The translations under genes were made by a program, and so were the position numbers. The notes beneath the pieces were generated by a model. The model was not told the origin of the DNA. It was given only the letters and a program-made list of their open reading frames with translations, and made no database searches. From the NCBI GenBank assembly GCA_021014945.1, contig MU266476.1, forward strand, positions 1 to 64,000: DNA of 64,000 nt, in the 5' to 3' direction. Positions 37,147-46,477 of the stretch are shown here, piece after piece. Positions within the stretch are counted from its first letter, which is position 1, and each line of letters starts with the position of its first letter. This stretch comes from Leucogyrophana mollusca (taxonomy: Eukaryota; Basidiomycota; Agaricomycetes; Boletales).

Positions 37147-39927
37147 ATGGCCTCTCCAGGGCATCTCAAATGTGATTCTTGCGACGGTATTCAGTTTCAG
37201 ACCAGTGCCGATTACGACGAGGTCAGTTTCTCTGTTGATACACATATCGGTCACTGAACATCGGCTCTTATTCCTCATAATACCTGCCCATTCGTTACCT
37301 ATCAAGCACATCAAATACAATCACGCCTGTCAGCTCTGTATGGACACTTTCCCTACATTGGCTTTCGCGAAATGGGGAAGTGAGCACTATGCCCGGAAAC
37401 ACCAGTCTAAAGTCTGCCCGCAGTGCAAGTCAGCGAGCTTTACGGATTATCGCGACTATTTATGCGTACGTGGATGGAACCATCACTGTCCTTTGACATT
37501 TACACCTAGTGTCTGCAGCACATGCGCGATGGACATGAGTATTGCATAATGTGCGATGAAGTGTTTTCAGAGACGCTCGTACTCAAGACTCATACGGAAA
37601 CACTTACCCATCCAACTCGATGTCGCCTTTGCTCGGAAATCGTCGAGTTAGGGGATCGCTCGAACGTAAGACACCATTGCATTAATTTAGCCTCCCACTG
37701 ATAACGACCTCTACAACAGCATAGGTTTCATTGCAAAATAGACGGGGCCCCATTGACAATGTATCCGTCGCAGATAGCAACAAATGGGCAAATCCCATCT
37801 TTGCGCGACGTCGGGTGCTTTTCCCGAAATGTCCAGGGGCACAAGCGAACCTTACCGGTCTCTCTGTGGTCCACGCTACCAGAGGCAAACCAATCCTCCG
37901 GTGCGGTTTACTTATCTGTTCTCCCCGTGCACGCACCATCCATTGTCTTCCGAAGAAAGATTGGGGGCGCCAACCTCATTGGAACGATGGTGGACCCGAT
38001 GAATGATATCAGGCGCAGGTCTCTAACTTGGGTCGAGGACCATCGCAAGGCACTTTATATGCATATTCTCGAGTCCGAGACTTTCGAGGGACCACACAAA
38101 ATCAGGAAACAGTGCAAAGATTACATCCGCGATATGAAGATCTACCAGGTGAATAACTGCTCCAATTACGTGCCCCTCAATGTGAATGATTGCTCTCGCC
38201 CAGTCTCTCGCTGTGTATACTTTCTTGCACCTCGCGATCTGCGTTGGAGATCAGAGGCGAGGATGATTCTCCATTCCAAGTTTTGTCACCGACAAGAGTA
38301 GTTTTCTTGGTCGGTTTAAGGACCATGTTGACGAGCGGAAGCAATGGGACACCATACGGTGTCTGATTCACCATCGGGTTATTCGAGATGCGCTCCTTGC
38401 GTTGCTATCTGAGGTACCTTCTCCGTATGATGGTCACTGTATGATGTCTCACACTCGAGCAGACTAAGGCCACGTCCCCGTTGTGTCACTCGCACATCGG
38501 CGACGAGGTTGATGGATCCAAGTTATCGTAACTTGATACCCTGCTCATCGCACATCAACTGGCTGCCAACTTAGACGATACTGACCCCATAATCCGAACG
38601 TACAAATTCATATTCGCTCTCAGAGATAAGGATGCTCAGTCAATGGTGGATCTACTGCACACAGTAAGTCTTCCCGCAAGATGCCTACGTCCATTGACCT
38701 CCCTTGCCACCAGCTAGTGGAGGATCCTGTCATCGAACACGATATGGAGGCTCTGTTCGCAGATGCACTAGTCAAGCTGGTCAAGCGTTCATGGTGCTAC
38801 CCCACATGTCTTGTTCTGAACAACATCACGTTGGGTGCGCCTTTCGAAGTTATTGCTGGTGGGTTCAGCGAAGTTCGAAAGGGGTATATACAAGGGCGCA
38901 CAATAGCTGTGAAACAGGTGAGATCGTACCGGTCGGATTTAGAGGAACTGTTAAAGGTGCGTGTGATAATTCCTCGGATACCTTGTCTCTTTCTTCTACC
39001 GAAACAGGACTGCGCTCGTGAAGCAATCATATGGAGTCGTGTTTCCCATCACAACCTCCTGCCTTTCTACGGGGTATTCTACTTGGACGACCAGCACTCA
39101 AGGATCTCCCTAATTTCTCCTTGGATGGAACGTGGTCATATAGGACAATATCTGGCACAGTTCCCAGAGACGGATCGTGATCCTTTGGTGGGTTGATCTC
39201 CCAGATATGCGACACATTCCTGATTTTCTTTCCCCAAGGCTATGGACATCGCCCAAGGTATCAAGCATCTGCACACGTCCGTACCAACTGTCATACACGG
39301 AGATCTGAAACCGGTAATGTATCTTGTAGTTATTTGTGTCAAACATGATCTAACAACGGCCCAGTGCAACATCTTCATAACTCCTTCGGGAACGGCTTGC
39401 CTCGCTGATTTCGGTCTTGCTTATGCAAGGGATCCGCAGCGTCGAATAGCTACATCGAGTCAAGGACCAGCACATGGAGGGACCTGCCCTTATCAAGCCC
39501 CTGAGTTGTTAAATGACGAACCAGTCAGTTTCGCAGGGGATGTCTATGCCTTCGCCTGTGTACTCTATGAGGTGAGAAACGTCACAGGAACACTTCATTG
39601 GTCGCTGAACTAATCAAGCAGATGTATTCTGGAATACGGCCATTTCATCGCCGGAATTCGGCTGGCATAATTCACGCGGTCACTACTGGGGAGAGACCTG
39701 CGCGGCCGACGGGGGTTAGAGATTTGATATGGGGGCTCATTGAGGAATGCTGGCACCAAACGCCTTGGAAACGTCCGTCCGCGAGCCATATCGTGGATAA
39801 ACTTGCTGTCATAGCGCTGCCTGGGCAGCGCCCTCAGCATCAATGGGATGACAGTTTCCGGACTGCGATACGGGGTCGATATCCGCTGACGGACCACCCC
39901 CTTTCACACTTTGCGGGGCTCCCTTGA
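37147..39927 (+). pseudogene. zinc-finger::TKL kinase chimera, disrupted (copy A)
   Basis: The 5' exons encode Cys/His pairs of C2H2-like fingers: MASPGHLKCDSCDG, then HIKYNHACQLCMDTF, KVCPQCKSASF, HEYCIMCDEVF and RCRLCSEI. The last finger exon ends RSN at a GTAAGA donor (near 37660) and the next exon (from about 37721) reads HRFHCKIDGAPLTMYPS in phase, running into the shared kinase N-terminal module (WVEDHRKALYMHILE to RDMKIYQ). So fingers and kinase form one transcription unit. The module is broken: one base is missing around 38255-38300 relative to the other copies (DKSSFLGRFKDHV is then out of frame), and at 38529-38531 a Glu codon has become TAA (KLS-stop-LD). The kinase domain itself remains open, with HGDLKP, NIFITPSGTACLADFGLAYA and YQAPELL, and ends DHPLSHFAGLP. 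It may still be expressed from an internal start, but the chimera as a whole is disabled. Confidence 0.65.
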
Positions 39928-40536
39928 TTATGTGATTGTTGAATGTCCATTTATCTGTTTTAGCGCCCAACATGAACTTGTTAATGCTTTTACAAACCCC
40001 ATCTTCTCCCAACGTGGTATAGGGTCAAAGTCCCCGGTCAACCACCCAATTCCCTTCCTTGGAACATTGCACTGGGCAACACTGAGCACTGCAAATAAAA
40101 CACTGCGAATTTGAAGGTTCTGTACACGTTACAATCAATGTCATAGTCGCGTAGCGTCTCAAGGCTACCTGTCGAATTTTAAACCGAGACAGGTTTGGAC
40201 GCCACAGTACCTGCCATCGAAGGGGTTTGCGCAGCAACGGACTAAAACGCCCTCTCTCTCTGTGACGAGGATCGAACACCCGTGCTTCGCTTCAATATAT
40301 ATGCATCTACTCAAGTTAGCCGAAACTCAAGGTTCGATTCGAATCCCGGCTAATTTGAACATCCGTAGCGTTTTGGGATGAGAGCACTGAGGCTGAGCGC
40401 TGAGCATTGAGCACTGATTGGTGGAAAATGAACGCGCTCAAGCGCGCACACACCACGCGACGTGTCTGAGCACACATCATTCGCTTTCTATCCGGTTTCG
40501 AGCGGTGCTGGGATTAGCCGCAACATAGTGACATTA
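39928..40536. other. intergenic between kinase copies
   Basis: No gene. Short imperfect repeats of GAGCACTGA occur at about 40380-40415. A small stem (TTAGCCG ... CGGCTAA) occurs at about 40315-40352 without a complete tRNA. Confidence 0.45.
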
Positions 40537-43500
40537 ATGGCGCCACGGCTGCCCTTCTTCCGATTTCTCAAACGCTCTCGAGATGACATAGGACCAGCTC
40601 AAATCAATCCTTCCACCGTCAGCGCCACTGAAAACGTGCGAGAGTATGTGGTTTTTGACATGCACACGAGGTCATCGCATGTGCAATGAAAGCAATGCCC
40701 AATAACCACAAACTACGCAGGAAACCTAATTCTCGCTCTCCGGCTGATCTAACCGGGCAAATAACCCGACAAGGGGCGCATCCGGTGGCTAAAGGCGGGT
40801 TCGGTGACATATGGAGGTGTACGTGGAATGTCCCAGAATCCAGTTCTATTCAGGTACGTATCCAACTCCCATTCCTTATGGTGTCTCTTGATGGTGGTGT
40901 AGGTTGCAGTCAAGGTTATCACCGCCCAATTCTCTGGCGACGACGATAGAGAGAAGAAGGATAAAGTGAGTTTTCACCTGCAGCACTCGAATCCATGTTA
41001 TTCATCGGGTCTTAGAGGCTCCGTCGTGAAATCAAGGTCTGGAAGAGGCTCAATCATAAAAACGTATTGCCTCTTTACGGTGTAACGTCGGATTTCGGAC
41101 CCTTCGTCTCTATGGTCTGCCCGTGGGTAGAACGTGGATCACTCAGTCAATTTTTGGGCAGTCATCACACGCACCTCAGTCTCGGGAAGCGATTTGAGCT
41201 GGTAGGCACTATGCCAATTCATCTAGGCAACACTATTTTACATGACGTACTCCTCTAGCTTTGTGATGTTGCGGCTGGTCTAAGCTATCGTATGCACCTC
41301 GCAGTTTGTGGGTGTCATGCTTACAGACCACGATTCTATCCAGTGCATTCATGTTCGGTGATACATGGGGACCTCACTGGTGTAAGTTGTTCCACAGATA
41401 GCGTCACATTCGTCTCAGAACCAGCTACAGTCCAATGTACTCATCGACCACAATGGGAAAGCATGTTTGGCGGATTTTGGTCTTTCCACCATAACGGTCG
41501 AATTCGAAGGGACATCATACATCACGTCCTCCATCACAGCGGCACTGCGATGGGCAGCACCCGAGCTCTTTACACTCTCAAACGATGAAGACTCCCCTCT
41601 GTGTCTTCCCACAATGAAAAGCGACATTTACTCTTTCGGCAGTGTCATGCTACAGGTCTGCATGCTTATCGGTCGACACTGATGTGTCCCCCTGATCGTC
41701 TGCTGCCAAGGTGCTTTCGGGATCCATCCCTTACAGTTACATAAAAAAGGATGCCCAGGTTCTCCTGGCAATATACAAGGGAGATACACCCATGCGCCCA
41801 CACACTCCTGAGATACATGATCTACACTGGACGTTCATCCAGCGATGCTGGTCGGAGCCCAGTAGGATCATGTTTCGTCCCACGGTCGAAGAGGTGGTCG
41901 AGTTTTGCACAATGAGGGGTGCTTGTGCCCTTAAAATTCCATCTTCTGATCCGTGGGTCCAATATCATTGCATGAGGCTATGTGTGCATATACTCGGATC
42001 AAGAATCTGGGAGGGGCAACATAATCTTCTGGAGCAGTGTGGAGATCATGTCGGCAACATGAAGATCTACCAGGTTAATAGCATCCCTTCCCGCTCGAAA
42101 CATTGAGACTTACTGGTTCTTCTCAGTCTCTCACTTTATATACGTTCTTCCACCTCGTGCTTTGCGTTAAAGATCAAAGGTGAGAGCAATTTTCTCGTGT
42201 CTGGCTTCCTCATTAACAAGAGTAGTCTTCTTGCTTCGTTCAAGGACCATGTTGACAAGTGGAAGAAGCGGGATATGATTCGGTGTCTGATACACCATAA
42301 GGCTATTCGAGATGGGTTTCTTTCATTACTTCTCAAGGCGAGTTTGTTTAATTACAGTTATTGGACGACATTTTACGCTTGTCCAGGCAAACGAAAGGCA
42401 TACGCTATGCGAATCACATGCGGGTGACGAGGTCGACGGGTCCAAGCTGTCGGAGATGGATGCACAAGTTATCGCGCATCGACTGGCTGCCATTTTGTAC
42501 AGTCCTGACCCCAATGTCCGGATGTACGCAGATGTAATATTCGCTCTTGAAAACAAGGAGGCCCAATCGATGGTGGACCTTATGCATGCAGTATGTGACA
42601 AGTACGAGTCATTTTTACGCACGATAACCTTGGGTGCAAATAGCTACTGGAGATTCCTGTCGTCGACCACGGTCTGAAAAATTTATTCGCCGCTTCATTG
42701 ATCAAGTTGGCCAAGCGATCATCCTGTTATCCCGCCTGCCTCGTTCTGAATGACATCAAGATGGACTCCAGCAATCCTGTCGCTGGCGGCAGTTTTTGCG
42801 ACATTTACAAGGGTTATATCAAAGGACGTCCGGTCGCTGTGAAAAAAGCGAGGGCATATGAATTGGAGCCGGAGAAGTTGTCGACGGTATTGAAGGTGTG
42901 TGGTGTAATATGCACGCAGCTTGTCTCTTTCGATTACCAAGGAGCAGGCTTGTGCTAGCGAAGGGATCATTTGGAGTTGCTACTCACACCCCAGCCTATT
43001 GCCATTCTATGGGATATCCCACATGGATGCCGACTCCTCGATGATCTGCTTTGTTTCGCCCTGGATTGATCATGGCCATATAGGACAGTACTTGGAAAAA
43101 TTCCCGCAAACCGATCGTAATCCATTGGTAGGTACTTATTTTAGGCCCGCAACACCGTCACATCAGTGAATGTCCCTCTTCCAAGGTCATGGACATTGCC
43201 CAAGGGATCGAGTATATGCACACGTGCTTACCAGCACTCATCCATGGAGATTTGAAACCGGTATAGTATCTTTCGTTTATTTAACTATGTCGGATCTAAG
43301 TGACGTCGAAACCAGCCCAACATCTTCGTAACACCGTCAGGGACGGCATGCCTCGCGGATTTTGGCCTTTCCTATGCATGGGATTCGCTACGCAGGGTGG
43401 CGACGTCGAGCCAAGGGCCAGGACACGGAGGGTCATTCCCTTACCAAGCCCCCGAGATATTGCTGTTGGATGGACAAGTCACCTTTGCGGGAGATATATA

Positions 43501-43896
43501 CGCTTTTGCATGCGTACTCTATGAGGTAAGAGGTGTTGCTGAGATCTTCCTTTCTACGCAGGAATGTTCGCTGACAAAATGAGCTAGCTTTTTTCCGGAA
43601 AGCGGCCGTTCTACCGTCAAACTGTGGCCGGTGTTATCCGAGCACTTAATGCAAACGAGCGACCTCACAAACCGACAGAGGCTAGTGAATTGATGTGGGG
43701 GGTAATTCAGTCCTGCTGGAATCAGGACCCTTTGCAGCGTCCGAGTGCAAGCGATGTTGTGCGCAAACTTCGCTCCTTCGTTGGCGTGGACGAACAGCGT
43801 CGTCAGCATCAGTGGGACGATGGTTTCCGGATGACGATACAACGTAGATATTCGTTGACGGACCATCCACGTTCACATCTTGCGGTACCGTCTTGA
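40537..43896 (+). CDS. tandem TKL kinase: kinase F fused to kinase module B
   Basis: ATG 40537 opens MAPRLPFFRFLKRSRDD; a weak GTCATC donor then joins to RKPNSRSPADLTGQ and the first kinase domain: GGFGDIWRC (Gly loop), VAVKVI (ATP lysine), REIKVWKRLNHKNVLPLYG, HSCSVIHGDLTG, SNVLIDHNGKACLADFGLST, WAAPELF, and the final helix FIQRCWSEPSRIMFRPTVEE. With no stop, the same exon continues into the shared module of this kinase family: HCMRLCVHILGSRIWEG then GNMKIYQ, splices on, and runs through SLLASFKDHVDKWKKRD, SKLSEMDAQVIAHRL and a second kinase domain (RPVAVKKARAYE, HGDLKP, FVTPSGTACLADFGLSYA, YQAPEILL) ending LTDHPRSHLAVPS at 43896. Both catalytic loops have HGD instead of HRD. One intron (donor AAG/GCGAGT near 42340) keeps frame only as GC-AG. 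The protein would be a two-kinase polypeptide of unknown substrate. One gene or two cannot be settled without transcripts, but no stop or start separates the halves. Confidence 0.65.
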
Positions 43897-44050
43897 TGTG
43901 CATCATTGGTTCGCTGTCATTCTCGGCTCATGCAAAATTTAACTTTGTGCATGCTACGTGATGGGGTGGTTGCGTGCCTTACCTCGTCGACGACAAAGGT
44001 ACGTATATTCTGAGGAAGTGGGTGTCCCGCGACGCGTGTGGGCAAGGAAC
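43897..44050. other. spacer between kinase copies
   Basis: Short spacer with no coding content, leading into the GGTGC repeat. Confidence 0.4.
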
Positions 44051-44078
44051 CGGTGCGGTGCGGTGCGGTGTGGTGTGG
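44051..44078 (+). repeat. (CGGTG)n microsatellite at the 5' break of kinase copy C
   Basis: About five to six units of CGGTG, the last ones changed to TGGTG, immediately before homology to the other kinase copies begins (around 44090). A simple repeat at the edge of a truncated duplicate suggests that it marks the recombination or slippage point. Confidence 0.6.
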
Positions 44079-44543
44079 TCGATGTTAAAGGCTGCGTATG
44101 CAAAGGATTCTCAACGTAGGACGGCGACTTCGACTCAAGGCCCAGCACACGGGGAAACGTACCCTTATGAAGTTCCCGAGCTATCGCTGAATGAGGAACC
44201 GGTCAGTTTTGCGGGAGATGTTTATGCCTTTGCCTGTGTGCTCTACAAGGTGAGAGATTGGGGTCATAGCATCTGGAGACGTGATGATGCTTGCTTGCTG
44301 ACAAAATTGCGACAGACGTACTCCGGAATGCAGCCGTTTCATCCTCAGACTGTGGCTAGAGTGATCCTAGCACTGACCGCCGGGGAGCGACCTGCGCGGT
44401 GCGTGGATGTCAATGATGCCGTGTGGGTGCTAATCGAGCGCTGTTGGCACCAAGACCCAGCGCAGCGGCCCTCTGCGAGCGATATCGTGCATTACCTTGG
44501 ATCTTCCGCCACCGTGGATAGGCAGCGTCGCCAACACCAATAG
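44079..44543 (+). pseudogene. 5'-truncated TKL kinase fragment (copy C)
   Basis: Homology to copy D starts just after the DFG motif: AAYAKDSQRRTATSTQGPAHG, YEVPELSL (APE helix altered to VPE), EEPVSFAGDVYAFACVLYK, then in the next exon QTYSGMQPFHPQTVARVIL, LIERCWHQDPAQRPSAS and RRQHQ-stop. The N-lobe, ATP-binding lysine, catalytic loop and DFG are absent, so it cannot be an active kinase. It is most similar to copy D on the opposite strand and shares with it loss of the last twenty or so residues, at the same Trp position but through a different stop codon (TAG here, TGA in D). Confidence 0.8.
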
Positions 44544-44546
44544 GGG

Positions 44547-45164
44547 TCTTTCCGAACAAAGATACGGAGTAGATACCCACCACTGGAGTGATGGCTGATA
44601 GAGGAGCGAAGCTGAGTGACGGGATGCGATGGGCTGTTGCAGAACGTCGGCGACCAGCCTACCCCCTCGCTCGGCACTTGCCGCGAGAACTACAGTCTAC
44701 AAGGTGTTGCTGCGAGAATTATCAATGGTGCTGCGAGAGCGATCCGAATCAGTGCGAGAACTTGAACTGTGTTGTGATTGAATACATATAATAATGAAGT
44801 GTACGACCCCGGCGAAGGTGGGGCCAGAGATGGGTTGTATGTATGTGTGAATGCGTGATGATATGATGCGGGGGGACTATGTTGTAGTTGTAGGAAGGGG
44901 GCTATGATGTATGATGTAAAGGAATGAGTGTCCAAGACTACAGCGAGGAGAAAGACCAGTGCGATGGTGATGAATGAGCGTGAACCGCGAGCTCTAACTA
45001 AGGGGAGTGCGAGATCGATCAAGAATAAAGAAGTACAAGCATATATGCGCGGAATAACCGAGAACGTAAACTATTAATTGTTGGATCTAATCGTCACGAG
45101 AGTGACGCGATGTGTGCGGAAAGACGTGTATGCAGAGAGTAAGGCGAAATGCAAAGTCGAGAGA
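44547..45164. other. intergenic, no gene supported
   Basis: A minus-strand open frame (44690-45022) contains one hydrophobic run but no start context or homology. Two near-copies of TGCTGCGAGA occur at about 44705-44740. Otherwise nothing was seen. Confidence 0.4.
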
Positions 45165-46007
45165 TCAGACGAGACGGGCAGTGTGCAGTGATAGCACGGC
45201 TAGGGCAGCGATCCACAAGATGCCAGTGAGAGCTGATGGGAACGACAAACCGCGAGAATGGGGTGCTAGGGATACGTTAGCGCTCTACGGAAAAGATAGG
45301 GAAGAAGAGTACGAATACTTACTTGAGTTTGTGACTGGTGGCGATTTCGGACATGTATAGTGCCGGGGGTGGATGGCTGAATTCTCGAGGATGCACTTAT
45401 GCGTGTCGAGGCCAAGAGCAAGGGACAGGAGCGGCGAGATGGGATGGGCACTGAGGGAAGTGATGCAGATAACGTCTTCGAGGTACGAAGGCGAGTGCTT
45501 CGAAGGTACGAGGGCGCAGCCGAACTCGAGCAATACGGCCGAGATGAGTGCGTCTATGCCGGAATGAGACGTCGCAGAGACGGCAGAGTGCGTATGTGCC
45601 TGAAACCACGGTGGTGGGTCTGATTCGGCAACGGGGACGTAGCGGCCATTCTCATCATCGCAGAGCGACTGATGCTTCAGCGCTGTGGCAGTGGGGCTAC
45701 GCCCGACTTCGGCGCACCGGCATCCATCCGGCTCAAGGCGAGGCCAGTCAAGGACGTGTTCGCCGTACACATGGACGTTGAACTGCGTGCATTCGGCGCA
45801 GAGGGCGTCGACGGCAGCGGCGAGCGAGGTATTGAGGCTGGCGAGGAGGCCGTGGGAGAGGGAAGCGACGAGGTGGGTGCGGATGAGTGCGACGATCTCG
45901 GGGGGGAGGTGGGTGGTGGAGATAGCATCGAGGGCCGTCAGCTCCGGGGAAGAGTATGCGAGTACAGCGTGTGTGAGTGCGAGACGGGAGATGTGGAGGG
46001 TGGACAT
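45165..46007 (-). CDS. hypothetical tail-anchored membrane protein
   Basis: Two exons (46007-45323 and 45232-45165) splice in phase to 250 residues. The start was placed at the ATG of MSTLHISRLALTHAVLAY because the frame upstream has no ATG. The first 230 residues are soluble-looking, with a Cys/His-containing middle (VDALCAECTQF, DGCRCAEVG) and no known motif. If unspliced, the frame ends in a meaningless SYSSSLSFP. The GTAAGT donor at 45322-45317 instead adds LTGILWIAALAVLSLHTARL at the very C-terminus, a single hydrophobic segment of about 18 residues with a basic end. That is the pattern of a tail-anchored protein inserted post-translationally into ER, mitochondrial or peroxisomal membrane. 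Function unknown. Confidence 0.6.
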
Positions 46008-46477
46008 GTTGGTGGGATAGACGAGCGAGTGGATGGGATGATATAAGTAGGGGCTTGTGAGGTGCTGTAGCACGAGGTTTCCATCATAGATTACTTAGGA
46101 GCAGCGCAGAAGCACACCCACGGCATCCCCGGCTCAGCTGCCTGAGCGAGTCTCCTCCAAGTCACCGCCCCGTACAATGTGCATGCGTCGCTCACGAACA
46201 ATAAAGCGCATGGACCCGCGCTCGAATCGCACTCTTCTCCGCGTCGATATGGCTCGCTCGCCCTGAATTTGGGCAGGAAGCCTTCGATGCTCGATGACTG
46301 CGATTGGGAACGAGTCAAAACGGATGAGAAGCATGGGAACCAACAAAGTCTCGTGACCCTAACCCTAGTTTAGGTTCCGGCTATTTGCCCGTTGATCCGA
46401 CCGAGCCTATACTGGTAGGGTTACTCATCATCAACTCATCATTGTCCTGTCCACTGACGGTCGTGCTCGTCGTCGAA
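46008..46477. other. divergent upstream region with telomere-like motif
   Basis: Shared 5' region of the tail-anchored gene (-) and the lyase gene (+). It contains CCCTAACCCTAG at 46357-46368, which is two telomeric TTAGGG-type units or a telobox element about 110 bases before the lyase ATG. Nothing coding was seen. Confidence 0.5.

Noticed and set aside
40265..40352. tRNA-like stretch (TTCGATTCGAATCC between TTAGCCG and CGGCTAA)
   Set aside because: The stem encloses only about 24 bases. No D-arm, anticodon arm or full acceptor stem can be drawn on either strand.
44079..44543. Copy C as a functional kinase
   Set aside because: It lacks everything up to and including DFG, and the APE motif is changed to VPE.
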